Under the pieces are notes generated by a model. It saw nothing but the letters and a program-made list of their open reading frames with translations, was not told the DNA's origin and made no database searches. A stretch of 64,000 nucleotides of DNA from Thalassospira sp. ER-Se-21-Dark (lineage in GTDB: Bacteria; Pseudomonadota; Alphaproteobacteria; Rhodospirillales; Thalassospiraceae): the NCBI RefSeq assembly GCF_017922435.1, contig NZ_VDEZ01000007.1:62001-126000 (forward strand), given 5' to 3'. Positions 1-9,498 of the stretch are shown piece after piece. Position 1 is the first letter of the stretch. Each line of letters begins with the position of its first letter. Both the position numbers and the translations under genes were made by a program.

Positions 1-372
1 CTGGCACACATGATGCGCATGACTCGTGCTGCCATCATCAGTGTCATGTCATCGGCCTATATGGAAACGGCCGAGCTTAAAGGCCTTGGCGCCTTCAAGG
101 CGATCGTCAAACACGCTGCCCCCAACGCCATCGCCCCGATTGTCAATGTGGTGGCACTTAACCTTGCCTATCTGGTGGTGGGCGTTGTCGTGGTCGAGGT
201 TGTCTTCGTCTATCCCGGCATGGGCCAGTATATGGTTGATGCCGTGACAGTACGGGACATGCCCGTCGTGCAGGCCTGCGGGCTTATCTTTGCGGCGGTT
301 TATATCCTGCTCAATATGGTGGCCGATATCGTCGCCATTGTCGCCAATCCGAGACTGAGGCATCCGCGATGA
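1..372 (+). CDS. ABC transporter permease, DppB/OppB family (C-terminal part)
   Basis: The reading frame is open from the first base of the window to a TGA at 370-372, so only the last ~123 residues are present. The fragment carries the typical C-terminal part of a dipeptide/nickel/opine-type permease: an EAA-like cytoplasmic loop (ETAELKGLGAFKAIVKHAAP) and two hydrophobic segments. It forms the first of two inner-membrane channel subunits. The next gene overlaps it by ATGA, so the two are translationally coupled and form one importer operon with the double ATPase. The binding-protein gene is presumably upstream, outside the window. The substrate cannot be read from this fragment; the downstream hydrolases and carnitine genes suggest an amine, ester or peptide compound. 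Confidence 0.9.
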   Translation: MAHMMRMTRAAIISVMSSAYMETAELKGLGAFKAIVKHAAPNAIAPIVNVVALNLAYLVVGVVVVEVVFVYPGMGQYMVDAVTVRDMPVVQACGLIFAAVYILLNMVADIVAIVANPRLRHPR

Positions 373-1196
373 GATTACGTGAAATCCCGCTGACCGCCTG
401 GATCGGAATTCTGGGCATTCTGTTTGCTTTTGGCTGTGCCGTCTTTGCCCCGCTCATCGCGCCCTATGGGGAACGCGAAATTGTTGCGGGTGTTTGGGAA
501 CCGGCCAGTGATCTTTATCTTCTGGGCACCGACAACCTTGGCCGTGATCTTCTGTCACGCCTGATTTACGGTGCGCAGACAACCCTGTTTGTGTCGCTTG
601 CGGCATCTATTCTGTCGTTCTCAATCGGCATTTTCCTGAGCTTTACGGCCGCTGTTTCCGGTGGCCCGATTGATCAGGGACTGTCGCGCCTCAACGATTT
701 GATGATGTCGATCCCGACCCTGATTTTCGCCCTCGTGGTGCTGGCGGTTCTGCCGCAGAACATCTTCATCCTGATTGCCGTGATGGCCATTCTGGATTCA
801 ACGCGCGTCTATCGACTGGGCCGTGCGGTTGCCCTTGATGTTGCGGTTATGGAATTTGTCGAGGCCGCCAAACTGCGCGGTGAAGGCCGGATGTGGATCA
901 TCTTCCGCGAAATTCTGCCCAATACGCTTTCGCCGCTTTTGGCAGAGTTCGGGCTGCGTTTCGCCTTTTCGATCCTGTTCCTGTCGACTCTTTCCTTCCT
1001 GGGTCTTGGCATTCAGCCGCCGGCTGCGGACTGGGGTGGTATGGTCAAGGACAACAAGGATGGCATCATCTTTGGCATTCAGGCTGCCCTTATTCCGGGT
1101 GGCGCGATTGCGGCCTTGGCCGTCTGTGTCAACATGGTTGTCGACTGGTTGCTGAAACGTACTTCCAGCCTGAAAGGAGGCCGCGGCGATGTCTGA
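369..1196 (+). CDS. ABC transporter permease, DppC/OppC family
   Basis: Second inner-membrane permease of a peptide/nickel/opine-family importer, 275 residues, the usual length for DppC-type subunits. Near the N-terminus it has a membrane segment followed by the DppC-type periplasmic stretch with LGTDNLGRDLLSRLIYGAQT, a strong family signature. Several further hydrophobic segments and an EAA loop (EFVEAAKLRGEGRMWIIFRE) that contacts the ATPase follow. The ATG lies inside the stop of the first permease (ATGA), and the 3' end overlaps the ATPase gene by 8 bases, so the three are one coupled operon. Family assignment is firm; substrate is unknown. Confidence 0.92.
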   Translation: MRLREIPLTAWIGILGILFAFGCAVFAPLIAPYGEREIVAGVWEPASDLYLLGTDNLGRDLLSRLIYGAQTTLFVSLAASILSFSIGIFLSFTAAVSGGPIDQGLSRLNDLMMSIPTLIFALVVLAVLPQNIFILIAVMAILDSTRVYRLGRAVALDVAVMEFVEAAKLRGEGRMWIIFREILPNTLSPLLAEFGLRFAFSILFLSTLSFLGLGIQPPAADWGGMVKDNKDGIIFGIQAALIPGGAIAALAVCVNMVVDWLLKRTSSLKGGRGDV

Positions 1197-2820
1197 TCTT
1201 TTATCGGTACGCGATCTGCGCATTGGCGCGACCATCTTCCCGCCGGGCGAAGCCCCGATGGATATCGAGATTGTCCATGGTGTTTCCTTTGATCTGCAAA
1301 AGGGCAAGGTCCTTGGCCTGATCGGGGAATCCGGTGCGGGTAAATCGACCATCGGCCTTGCCGCTTTGGCCTATGGCCGGGGTGGTGTGCGCATCACAGG
1401 CGGTGAAGTCCTGCTTGATGGCAAGGACATCCTGCCGCTCGACAAAAAGGGGATCCGCAAGATCCGCGGGGCACGTGTCTGTTATGTTGCCCAATCGGCT
1501 GCGGCATCTTTCAACCCGGCGCACAAGCTGGGCGATCAGGTCATTGAAGCCACGGTCGAACACGGCCTGATGAGCCGCGACGAGGCCCGCAAACGGGCCG
1601 ACTATCTGTTTGAAATTCTTGGTCTTCCGGACCCGAAGAATTTCGGTAATCGGTTCCCCCATCAGGTATCGGGGGGACAGCTACAACGTGCCATGACCGC
1701 CATGGCGCTCTGTTCCAAACCGGAACTCATTGTCTTTGACGAACCAACCACGGCTCTTGACGTGACCACCCAGATTGATGTTCTGGCCGCGATCAAGAAC
1801 GCGATTGAAATGACCGGCACAGCCGCCCTTTACATCACGCATGATCTGGCCGTTGTTGCCCAGATTTCTGATGACATCATGGTGCTGCGCAACGGCGACA
1901 CCATCGAATACGGACCGGTACAGCAGATCATTGAAAACCCGCGTCAGGAATACACCAAGGCGCTGGTCAATGTCCGCCAGACCAAACAGACCGAAGCCCG
2001 CGATCAGACGGACGCGTTGCTAAAGGTTGAAAACATCTCGGCTGCCTATGGCAACGGGGTGCAGGTTCTTCATGATGTATCGCTGCATGTCCCGCGTGGT
2101 CAGACACTGGCCGTAGTCGGGGAATCCGGTTCGGGTAAATCCACACTGGCACGTGTCATCACCGGACTCCTGCCGCCCTTCAAGGGCAGCGTCAAATTCG
2201 GTGATGAGAAGTTGTCAAACGCACAAAAGAACCGGTCACGCGATCATTTGCGCCGTATCCAGCTGATCTATCAAATGGCTGATACCGCGATGAACCCGCG
2301 CCAGACCGTTGGGCAGATCATTGGCCGCCCGTTGCAGTTCTATTTCGGCATGCGCGGTGCGGAGCGCAAAAAGGAAGTCATCAAACTTCTTGATGAAATC
2401 GAGATGGGCGAAGCTTTCTATGACCGTTATCCTGCCGAACTTTCCGGCGGGCAGAAGCAACGTGTGGCGATCGCACGTGCCCTGGCTGCACAGCCGGAAT
2501 TGATCCTGTGCGACGAGCCGACCTCGGCCCTTGATCCACTGGTTGCCGAAGGCATCCTTGATCTTTTGCTGCGTCTGCAAAAAGAACGTCAGGTGTCCTA
2601 TCTGTTCATCACCCATGACATCGCAATTGTGCGTGCGATTGCTGATTCTGTTGCGGTGATGCTGCAGGGCAAGCTGGTCGATTTCGGCCCGCGGTCTGAG
2701 GTCCTGAACCCGCCATTTGACGATTACACCGACCTTCTTTTGAAATCGGTGCCGGAAATGGAATTGGGTTGGCTGGAAAAAGTTTTGGCCACGCGCAAAA
2801 TGGAAAGTGCCGGTCACTAA
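1189..2820 (+). CDS. ABC transporter double ATP-binding protein (DppD-DppF type fusion)
   Basis: A 543-residue protein carrying two complete ABC ATPase domains in one chain, replacing the usual separate DppD and DppF subunits. Domain 1 has Walker [10 protein letters not shown] (about residues 46-54), signature SGGQLQR (about 160) and Walker B with DEPTTALD. Domain 2 has GESGSGKST (about 311), signature [10 protein letters not shown] (about 418) and DEPTSALD. It powers the importer formed with the two permeases upstream. The ATG at 1189 is preceded by a strong ribosome-binding site (aaaggagg, 1173-1180) and overlaps the end of the permease gene. A terminator hairpin follows the stop. Fused double ATPases are common in alphaproteobacterial importers. 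Confidence 0.93.
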   Translation: MSDLLSVRDLRIGATIFPPGEAPMDIEIVHGVSFDLQKGKVLGLIGESGAGKSTIGLAALAYGRGGVRITGGEVLLDGKDILPLDKKGIRKIRGARVCYVAQSAAASFNPAHKLGDQVIEATVEHGLMSRDEARKRADYLFEILGLPDPKNFGNRFPHQVSGGQLQRAMTAMALCSKPELIVFDEPTTALDVTTQIDVLAAIKNAIEMTGTAALYITHDLAVVAQISDDIMVLRNGDTIEYGPVQQIIENPRQEYTKALVNVRQTKQTEARDQTDALLKVENISAAYGNGVQVLHDVSLHVPRGQTLAVVGESGSGKSTLARVITGLLPPFKGSVKFGDEKLSNAQKNRSRDHLRRIQLIYQMADTAMNPRQTVGQIIGRPLQFYFGMRGAERKKEVIKLLDEIEMGEAFYDRYPAELSGGQKQRVAIARALAAQPELILCDEPTSALDPLVAEGILDLLLRLQKERQVSYLFITHDIAIVRAIADSVAVMLQGKLVDFGPRSEVLNPPFDDYTDLLLKSVPEMELGWLEKVLATRKMESAGH

Positions 2821-2836
2821 AAGCCGTGCGAAACAC

Positions 2837-2869
2837 AAAAAGGCGGCCAATCATCAGGGTCGCCTTTTT
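2837..2869 (+). terminator. Rho-independent terminator after the ABC importer operon
   Basis: A nine-base arm (aaaaaggcg, 2837-2845) pairs with cgccttttt (2861-2869) and ends in a T run, 16 bases after the ATPase stop. This hairpin separates the importer operon from the CocE-type hydrolase gene. Confidence 0.8.
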
Positions 2870-2918
2870 GAATAAGCCCCACACCTACAACTCGCCACCA
2901 AAAGGACGACGCCCCACT

Positions 2919-4925
2919 ATGTCCGAACGAAACTTCACTGTTATTGAAAACACCTTTATCACCATCGCAGACGGCACCCGATTGGCTGCCCGCATGTGGA
3001 TGCCCGAAAATGCCGAGAATGATCCGGTCCCGGCGGTGTTTGAGTTTCTGCCCTATCGCAAGGGTGATGGGACCTGTGCGCGCGATGAGTCGACCTATCC
3101 CGAATTTGCCAAGGCCGGCATTGCCGGCGTGCGGATTGATATTCGCGGATCAGGTGAATCAGATGGTGTGATTGACGGTGAATATACCGAACTTGAACTG
3201 ACCAATGCGTGTGAGCTGATTGCATGGATTGCCGATCAGCCGTGGTGTAACGGATCGGTCGGCATGATGGGGATTTCCTGGGGCGGATTTAACTGCCTGC
3301 AGGTTGCTGCCCTCAATCCGCCTGCGCTCAAGGCGGTGATTTCCATCGCATCAACGGTGGACCGCTATAACGACGACATTCACTATAAAAATGGCTGTCA
3401 CCTCTCTGCACAACTGTCATGGGCGGGAACAATGCTGGCCTATCAGTCACGCTCACCTGACCCGGCATTGGTTGGTGATGACTGGCGGGCAATGTGGTTG
3501 CACCGCCTTAAGGAAGAGCCGTTCTTTTTGGAAGAATGGCTTCAACACCAGACCCGCGATGATTTCTGGAAGCATGCCTCGATCTGCGAGGATTTTGATG
3601 CCGTCAAAATCCCGTCGATGGTTCTGGCCGGGTGGGCGGATGGCTATCGCAACACGCCAATGCGCGCGATTGAAGGTATGCCAGACAGGTCCAAGGCCCT
3701 TATCGGCCCGTGGGTACATAAATACCCGCATTTCGCCTGGCCAAAGCCGCGTGCCGACTTCACGGGCGAAGCCATCAAATGGTGGAACAAATGGCTGCGG
3801 GGTGATGATAACGGTATGGATGACCTGCCCCAGATGCGCGCTTACATCCTCGATGGCCCGAAACCGGCTGCTCGGCGTGACTTTGATCCGGGCTTCTGGA
3901 TCGCCAAGGACACATGGTCCGAACCGGAAACCCAAACCCTTTATGTCAATGACGGCAGGCTTGCCTTCGAGGCAGGTAACGAAAGTACCCCTGCTGCTGA
4001 CATTTATTTGAAATCACCGCTCGATACCGGAACCGCATCGGGTGAATATTTCACGCTGAAACCAGATGCCGAAATGGCCATTGATCAGCGTCCGGATGAC
4101 GCCGGATCGCTGGTCTTTGAAACCGCACCGCTTGAGGCCGAGATTGACCTTCTGGGACATCCGGTTTTGCGCGTTGATGTTGAATGCGATGCAGACTGGT
4201 CGAACCTGTGCGCACGTCTGGTCGATGTGCATCCTGATGGTACATCAACCCGTGTGTCGTTCGGGGTTCTGAACCTTGCCCATCGCGATCTTGAAACCAA
4301 TTATAACGATCCCAAACCGATGCCGCGCGGCAAGAAGGTGACCATTACGCTGGTTCTTGATGCCTGCGGCTATCGCTTCAACGCCGGGCATCGCATCCGT
4401 CTTGCGCTTTCAACATCCTATTGGCCAATGATCCTGCCAGCACCCTTTGACGCGGGCCTAACTGTATCACCATCTTCTATTGCTTTTGATCTGCCGCTGC
4501 TCGGCGCGCACGAGAAGATTGAGGTGAAGGAACCGGACAATCCCGATCCGCTGCCGAAATATATCGAACACAAACCGGGCCGGACGGAACGCAGTGTTCA
4601 ACGCAATCTGACGCAGAACGAAACCCGTTATCGCATCTATGAAGATACCGGTCTTTTTGAGCACCCTGACTCACGCCTGTCGACGCGCGAAGTACGCAGC
4701 GAAACCTGGACGATCAATCCGCTTGACCCAACCTCGGTTAAGGGCGAAGCCGCCTGGACCTGCGATCTGGAACGCGATGACTGGTCAGTGCGGACCGACT
4801 GTCACGCAGAACTGACATGTGACCGCGACAATTGGTATGTGTCCGCCTGGGTGATTGGCTATGAGGGCAGTGAACAGGTCTTTGAAAAGACTTGGGAAAA
4901 AGCTATTCCCCGCAACTTCATGTAA
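2919..4925 (+). CDS. CocE/NonD family hydrolase
   Basis: A 668-residue serine hydrolase of the CocE/NonD family (cocaine esterase, X-Pro dipeptidyl-peptidase-like). The N-terminal alpha/beta-hydrolase domain has the nucleophile elbow GISWGGF with Ser120, and a later Asp (AGWADGY) and His (IGPWVHKYPH) could complete the triad. The rest forms the jelly-roll C-terminal domain of the family (VLRVDVECDADWSNLCARLV region) plus a long tail. The frame stays open upstream into the ATPase gene. The ATG at 2919, with aaagga at 2901-2906, matches the start of the conserved domain and lies beyond the upstream terminator. Members cleave esters or acyl-aminoacyl bonds; the substrate here is unknown. Its position suggests it acts on something the importer brings in. 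Confidence 0.88.
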   Translation: MSERNFTVIENTFITIADGTRLAARMWMPENAENDPVPAVFEFLPYRKGDGTCARDESTYPEFAKAGIAGVRIDIRGSGESDGVIDGEYTELELTNACELIAWIADQPWCNGSVGMMGISWGGFNCLQVAALNPPALKAVISIASTVDRYNDDIHYKNGCHLSAQLSWAGTMLAYQSRSPDPALVGDDWRAMWLHRLKEEPFFLEEWLQHQTRDDFWKHASICEDFDAVKIPSMVLAGWADGYRNTPMRAIEGMPDRSKALIGPWVHKYPHFAWPKPRADFTGEAIKWWNKWLRGDDNGMDDLPQMRAYILDGPKPAARRDFDPGFWIAKDTWSEPETQTLYVNDGRLAFEAGNESTPAADIYLKSPLDTGTASGEYFTLKPDAEMAIDQRPDDAGSLVFETAPLEAEIDLLGHPVLRVDVECDADWSNLCARLVDVHPDGTSTRVSFGVLNLAHRDLETNYNDPKPMPRGKKVTITLVLDACGYRFNAGHRIRLALSTSYWPMILPAPFDAGLTVSPSSIAFDLPLLGAHEKIEVKEPDNPDPLPKYIEHKPGRTERSVQRNLTQNETRYRIYEDTGLFEHPDSRLSTREVRSETWTINPLDPTSVKGEAAWTCDLERDDWSVRTDCHAELTCDRDNWYVSAWVIGYEGSEQVFEKTWEKAIPRNFM

Positions 4926-4936
4926 CCATCTTTACG

Positions 4937-4965
4937 AAAAAAGGGCCGGTTATCCGGCCCTTTTT
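4937..4965. terminator. Bidirectional terminator between convergent hydrolase genes
   Basis: Perfect hairpin with arms aaaaagggccgg and ccggcccttttt around a TTAT loop. T runs lie on both strands, and it sits between the stop of the CocE-type gene and the stop of the minus-strand esterase gene. It can end transcription from both sides. Confidence 0.85.
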
Positions 4966-4972
4966 GCTATTT

Positions 4973-5911
4973 CTAAGCAACCATAGCGGCAATGGCATCG
5001 CACAGATGCCCGAACGCGGTTTTCGCCCCTGGGCTCATATGCCCGGCACGCAGCCAGCCGTGGATCATTTGGGGTTCTTCACGGTATTGAACGGAAATGC
5101 CCGCACGGGCAAGACGGGCGGTATATTCGCGGCCATCATCGCGCAGCGGATCAAAATAGGCCGCCGTGATAAAGGTTGGTGGCAAGCCCCGCAGGTCATC
5201 AACCGACAGCGCATGGGCAAACGGATCATCCATCGGTGCCTTCAGCACATCACGATAGTAAATCACGTCGTCGGTACTGAGCCCCGGCGCATTTGCCATC
5301 TGCCCATAGCTTGGCCAGTTCAAGTCACCGCCAAGGGCCGGATAGATCAATGCCTGCCCCAACACGCGATCGCCAAAACCTTCTTCGCGAGCCCGAACGG
5401 CAATGCCTGCGGCCAGCATGCCACCGGCACTGTCGCCCACCAGAACAATCTTCTTGCCGGACGCCAGGATGCTTTGGGTCACGCGATGGCAGTCTTCATG
5501 CTGAGCGGGCCAGATATGTTCCGGCGCAAGACGGTAATCAATCGCGATTAGTTCGGCCTTTGCTGCCTCGGCGATTTCGGCGCAAATCGCATCATGGCTG
5601 TCGCGCGACCCGACGACAAAACCACCGCCATGCATGTAGACAATCTTGTGGTGAGAGGTGCAGTCGGCAGGGCGATAATGGCGCACCGGAACATCGGCAA
5701 TCACATCGTCTTCGACCTGCATGCCGTCCGGATGTGGAAAAGCGAATTCGGCGCATAACGCATCATACCAACTGCGCTGCTGATCAATTGATGCCGCCAC
5801 CGCGTCGGGGGGATAGAACCCGTCGCATTTGGCGATAAAGGCACGAATGCCTTCTTCCTCTGGCATCGGGTCATAGGTCACTTCGGGGGAAACCTGATCG
5901 GAATTGGCCAT
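4973..5911 (-). CDS. Alpha/beta hydrolase, hormone-sensitive lipase (HSL) family
   Basis: A 312-residue cytoplasmic esterase of the HSL family. It has the oxyanion-hole motif HGGG (residues 94-97), the nucleophile elbow GDSAGG with Ser161, and later Asp (YFDPLRDDG) and His (MIHGW) expected for the triad. A TTG 18 bases upstream is in frame, but the ATG at 5911 has an AAGGA box at the right distance and is preferred. The gene lies 127 bases behind the carnitine dehydrogenase fusion on the same strand, so it may share its transcript. By analogy with short-chain acylcarnitine hydrolases of Pseudomonas (alpha/beta hydrolases beside carnitine genes), it could release carnitine from acyl esters. 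That role is inference. Confidence 0.85.
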   Translation of the reverse strand: MANSDQVSPEVTYDPMPEEEGIRAFIAKCDGFYPPDAVAASIDQQRSWYDALCAEFAFPHPDGMQVEDDVIADVPVRHYRPADCTSHHKIVYMHGGGFVVGSRDSHDAICAEIAEAAKAELIAIDYRLAPEHIWPAQHEDCHRVTQSILASGKKIVLVGDSAGGMLAAGIAVRAREEGFGDRVLGQALIYPALGGDLNWPSYGQMANAPGLSTDDVIYYRDVLKAPMDDPFAHALSVDDLRGLPPTFITAAYFDPLRDDGREYTARLARAGISVQYREEPQMIHGWLRAGHMSPGAKTAFGHLCDAIAAMVA

Positions 5912-5957
5912 CAACGGATCCTTGGTCAAAGACGTGATCGGCTAGCCTAACGCGGAA

Positions 5958-5984
5958 GCCCCCGCAGTTAAAGACTGCAGGGGC
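5958..5984. other. Stem-loop downstream of the carnitine dehydrogenase fusion gene
   Basis: Arms gccccCgcagt and actgcAggggc form a ten-pair stem with one mismatch around a short TAAAG loop, 55 bases after the carnitine gene stop on the minus strand. No T run follows on either strand. It is more likely a processing or attenuation structure than a clean terminator. Confidence 0.45.
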
Positions 5985-6038
5985 ATCACACAGCGTTATT
6001 GTGAACTGGTTCCACGCAAAACGGATCGCGCGTCTAGA

Positions 6039-7490
6039 CTAACCGATTGCACGACCAAGCTGATCTGGCTTGGGCAGGCTTGCATGACGTTTTGCCATTT
6101 CGGCCAAATTGGTTGCCACCACGCCACCAGGCTCGGATGTGCGGCGGGTTTTAAGGTCGACATGCAGCAACAGGGTTTCGACGGTTGCGGCAACAGCCCC
6201 GTCATCATTGATCAGACGATGGAACAGATGAAGCTTCTTGCCTTCGCCCTTGATCAGTTGGGTGGTCACACGGATATGGTCGCCTGCACTGATTTCCTGC
6301 AAATAGCAGACATGGGTTTCAACCGTGAAATAGCTGCCGCCACTGGCAATATAATTTGCATCCGCCCCGACCATTTCCATGAAACGGTCGCTTGCCTGTG
6401 AACTGACCTCAACATAATGGGCTTCGTTCATGTGCCCGTTATAATCCGTCCAGCTTTGCGGAATCTGGCGATCACCGGTCACCGGAAGATCGTTGATCGG
6501 CATCGGTTCGGGAAGCGACGCTTCGTGATCATTGATCGTGCCACCAGCACCACTCCCCGATTTCTTGAGCGCGCGCATCATGCCGACAAGATTATCATCG
6601 CGCAGGCGTTCAAGGTCACGGATGCTCATATGACCGGACTGATCATCTGATTGCTGCGCAATACGGGCTGTCAGTTCCGGGGTCAGTTCCGGCACATCCA
6701 TCAGCTTCGTCCAAGGCCATTTAAGTGCCGGTCCGAACTGCCCGATGAAATGTTCCATCCCGGCCTCGCCCCCCGCAATGCGATAGGTCTCAAACAAGCC
6801 CATCTGCGCCCAGCGCAGGCCAAAGCCATACCGGATGGCGTCATCAATTTCCTCGGTCGTGGCGACCTCGTCATGAACAAGCCACAGCCCTTCGCGCCAA
6901 ACCGCTTCAAGCAACCGGTCGGCAATATGGGCGTCAATTTCCTTGCGCACGACAAGTGGCTTCAGCCCGACAGACCGCAACACGTCACAGCCACCTTCAA
7001 TCGTTGCTGCGTCGGTCGCCGCCGATGGCACGACCTCGATCAATGGCAGCAGATAAACCGGGTTGAATGGATGGGCGACGACGATCTGTTCAGGTTTGAT
7101 TGAACCTTGCTGCAACTCGCTTGGCTTGAAGCCCGACGTCGAAGATCCAATCAGGCAGTCCGACGGGGCATGGGCCTGAATTTGGGCAAGGATCTTGTGC
7201 TTAAGCGCAAGTTGCTCCGGCACGCTTTCCTGAATCCACTGCGCCCCGGCCACCGCCCTTGCCATATCGTCATGGAAGGTCAGTTTGCCTTCGTCTGGCA
7301 GGGAGCGATCATAAAGTGCAGGCAAACTTCTGCGTGCGTTTGCCAGAACTTCGTTGATCTTGCGTTCTGCCTGCGGATCCGGATCGAAAACCGCCACATC
7401 CCAGCCATTTAGCAAAAACCGCGCGGCCCAGCCGCCACCAATGACACCACCGCCAATGATGGCAGCTTTTTTGTTTGAGCTCGTGGACAT
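6039..7490 (-). CDS. L-carnitine 3-dehydrogenase fused to a betainyl-CoA thioesterase domain
   Basis: A 483-residue two-domain enzyme. Residues 1 to about 315 are a 3-hydroxyacyl-CoA-dehydrogenase-like NAD enzyme: a Rossmann motif GGGVIGGGWAARF near residue 12 and the SSTSGFKPSEL and HPFNPVYLLPLIE segments. It oxidises L-carnitine to 3-dehydrocarnitine. Residues from about 335 form a hotdog thioesterase (WTDYNGHMNEAHYVE and the following strands), expected to hydrolyse the betainyl-CoA made by the next enzyme. This fusion is known from rhizobial L-carnitine dehydrogenases. The ATG shares a base with the stop of the BKACE gene (TAATG), so the two are coupled. Together the proteins turn carnitine into glycine betaine in the cytoplasm. 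Confidence 0.92.
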   Translation of the reverse strand: MSTSSNKKAAIIGGGVIGGGWAARFLLNGWDVAVFDPDPQAERKINEVLANARRSLPALYDRSLPDEGKLTFHDDMARAVAGAQWIQESVPEQLALKHKILAQIQAHAPSDCLIGSSTSGFKPSELQQGSIKPEQIVVAHPFNPVYLLPLIEVVPSAATDAATIEGGCDVLRSVGLKPLVVRKEIDAHIADRLLEAVWREGLWLVHDEVATTEEIDDAIRYGFGLRWAQMGLFETYRIAGGEAGMEHFIGQFGPALKWPWTKLMDVPELTPELTARIAQQSDDQSGHMSIRDLERLRDDNLVGMMRALKKSGSGAGGTINDHEASLPEPMPINDLPVTGDRQIPQSWTDYNGHMNEAHYVEVSSQASDRFMEMVGADANYIASGGSYFTVETHVCYLQEISAGDHIRVTTQLIKGEGKKLHLFHRLINDDGAVAATVETLLLHVDLKTRRTSEPGGVVATNLAEMAKRHASLPKPDQLGRAIG

Positions 7491-8401
7491 TAGCGTGGCT
7501 CCCGCTTGGTCAGGCCAAGCTTCTTGCGAACAGCATCCGGGCCAATCACGGTGGCACCCATGCCTTCGATAATGCCAACCGCGCGCTCAACCAGCTGGGC
7601 GTTGGTGGCAAGCACCCCTTTGGACAAATAGATATTGTCTTCCAGACCTACCCGCACATTGCCCCCGGCCAGAACCGATGCGGCAACATAGGGCATCTGA
7701 TCGCGACCGATGGAAAAGGCCGACCAATTCCAATTAGACGGCACGTTATTCACCATCGCCATAAAGGTATTAAGATCATTTGGCGCGCCCCAAGGAATAC
7801 CCATGCAAAGCTGCACCAGCGCCGGGCTTTCAAGAATGCCTTCGGACACCAGTTGCTTGGCAAACCACAGATGGCCGGTATCAAATGCCTCGATCTCGGG
7901 TTTAACGCCAAGGTCGGTCATCATCTGCCCCATCGCACGCAGCATGCCCGGCGTGTTGGTCATGACATAATCGGCCTCGGCGAAGTTCATGGTGCCGCAA
8001 TCAAGGGTGCAAATCTCGGGCAGGCAATCGGCGATATGCGCCATGCGCTCGGACGCCCCGATCATGTCGGTTGCAGCTTCATTGACCGGAAGCGGTGCCT
8101 CGGTAGAGCCAAAGACGATATCGCCGCCCATGCCGGCGGTCAGGTTCAGGACAACATCGACATCGGCTGCCCGCACCCGTTCGGTCAGCTCGCGATAATA
8201 TTTCAAATCACGTGACGGTGCCCCGGTTTCGGGATCACGCACATGGCAATGCACCACGGCCGCCCCGGCCTTGGCCGCGTCAATCGTACTATTGGCGATC
8301 TGTTCAGGCGATCTTGGCACGTGCGGGGATTTGTCTTGGGTTCCGCCCGAACCGGTTACGGCGGCGGTAATGAAGACTTCCTTGTTCATCGAAAGCGGCA
8401 T
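7490..8401 (-). CDS. 3-keto-5-aminohexanoate cleavage (BKACE) family enzyme, probable dehydrocarnitine:acetyl-CoA cleaving enzyme
   Basis: A TIM-barrel BKACE protein of 303 residues. The N-terminus ITAAVTGSGGTQDKSPHVP and the metal-binding HCH (His51 and His53) are family hallmarks. In carnitine degradation this enzyme joins 3-dehydrocarnitine with acetyl-CoA to give acetoacetate and betainyl-CoA, which the thioesterase domain of the next gene hydrolyses. The chosen ATG (8401) has a TGAGG box upstream and fits the family N-terminus; an ATG at 8428 would add nine residues. It is the first gene of a minus-strand operon with the carnitine dehydrogenase, divergent from the GlxA-type regulator with about 95 bases between them. 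The specific substrate is inferred from the neighbour. Confidence 0.88.
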   Translation of the reverse strand: MPLSMNKEVFITAAVTGSGGTQDKSPHVPRSPEQIANSTIDAAKAGAAVVHCHVRDPETGAPSRDLKYYRELTERVRAADVDVVLNLTAGMGGDIVFGSTEAPLPVNEAATDMIGASERMAHIADCLPEICTLDCGTMNFAEADYVMTNTPGMLRAMGQMMTDLGVKPEIEAFDTGHLWFAKQLVSEGILESPALVQLCMGIPWGAPNDLNTFMAMVNNVPSNWNWSAFSIGRDQMPYVAASVLAGGNVRVGLEDNIYLSKGVLATNAQLVERAVGIIEGMGATVIGPDAVRKKLGLTKREPR

Positions 8402-8496
8402 GATGGCCTCACTGTTTTTTGCAATCATTCTCTGCCATCAGGATATCTCGATTGCCGATATTGATTTTACATATTCCGTCATTTACTTTTCTGATC

Positions 8497-9489
8497 ATGC
8501 CAAGCACGCATCACCGATTTGTCTTTGTCCTGTTTGACGGATTTTCCAATCTGGTTCTGGCCAGTGCGCTGGAACCGTTACGCGCGGCCGCAGGTCTGCC
8601 GGGCGGGCCGGAGATCAGCTGGGATATCTGCACAATCGACGGATCCCCGGCGACAAGTTCCAGTGATCTTGTCATCACACCAAAGGCAGCCCTCAATGCC
8701 ATCCCTGACCCGACACATATCGATTATCTTGTGGTGATTTCGGGTTATGACATGCGCCATCATTTATCGTCACGCACCCGGGCACGATTGCAAAATGCTG
8801 CGCAACATGCGCGCACGGTGATTGGTGTCGATACCGCCGCCTGGTTGCTGGCGTCGTGCAATATGTTGGCGGGCAAATCGGCAACCATCCATTGGCAGGA
8901 ACTTGATCAGTTCCGTGAACAGTTCCCCGATGTCACCGTATTGACGGATCGCTTTGTTGAAGATGGTAAAATGATCACATCCGGGGGGGCTGCAACCGTC
9001 ATGGAAATGATGCTGCACATCCTCGCGCGGCAATATGGGCCAGCGGTTGCCTTTGATGTCAGCAATCTGTTTGTCTATGATGTCCGCCATCAGCGGCACG
9101 GCGACCCCAGTATATCTGGACGCGGCGCAGACCGGTTGCGTGGTCCTGGCGCGGATCATGTCCGACGTGCGGTTGCCGAAATGATCGCCCATATCGAAAC
9201 GCCGGTTGCACTGAAATCCATTGCGACCCACGCCGGGTGTTCGCTGCGCAGTCTGGATCGCGCCTTTCAGGACAATTTGCAGATGGCACCGGGTAAATAT
9301 TATCAAATGCTGCGTCTTGGCCGGGCCCGTGATCTGGCCCGCTCAACCGACATGAAGCTTGCCGACATCGCCCTTCAGACCGGGTTCAAAAGCCACGCGG
9401 CACTCAGCCGGGCCTATGCGCAGGCCTTTGGTACGACATTGCGCGCGATGCGCAGCAAACGTCGACCTGCTGCCGCCGTAGGCACATAA
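8497..9489 (+). CDS. GlxA-family (DJ-1/PfpI-AraC) transcriptional activator, probable carnitine regulator
   Basis: A 330-residue regulator. The N-terminal half is a class I glutamine-amidotransferase-like (PfpI) domain beginning RFVFVLFDGFSNLVLASALE, and the C-terminal ~100 residues are an AraC double helix-turn-helix (LKSIATHAGCSLRSLDRAF; LADIALQTGFKSHAALSRAY). The frame continues upstream to a TTG at 8419, but the ATG at 8497 fits the start of the conserved domain. It is divergent from the BKACE/carnitine dehydrogenase operon, the same arrangement as CdhR beside the Pseudomonas carnitine genes. It probably activates that operon in response to carnitine. The function comes from family and position; no operator was identified. 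Confidence 0.87.
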   Translation: MPSTHHRFVFVLFDGFSNLVLASALEPLRAAAGLPGGPEISWDICTIDGSPATSSSDLVITPKAALNAIPDPTHIDYLVVISGYDMRHHLSSRTRARLQNAAQHARTVIGVDTAAWLLASCNMLAGKSATIHWQELDQFREQFPDVTVLTDRFVEDGKMITSGGAATVMEMMLHILARQYGPAVAFDVSNLFVYDVRHQRHGDPSISGRGADRLRGPGADHVRRAVAEMIAHIETPVALKSIATHAGCSLRSLDRAFQDNLQMAPGKYYQMLRLGRARDLARSTDMKLADIALQTGFKSHAALSRAYAQAFGTTLRAMRSKRRPAAAVGT

Positions 9490-9498
9490 CAGACCATG

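Noticed and set aside
2769..2918. N-terminal extension of the CocE-type hydrolase
   Set aside because: It lies inside the ATPase gene and spans the terminator; the ATG at 2919 has its own ribosome-binding site and starts the conserved domain.
4892..5551. 219-codon plus-strand frame over the HSL esterase
   Set aside because: It is the antisense shadow of the esterase gene, which has clear HGGG and GDSAGG motifs, and it crosses the bidirectional terminator.
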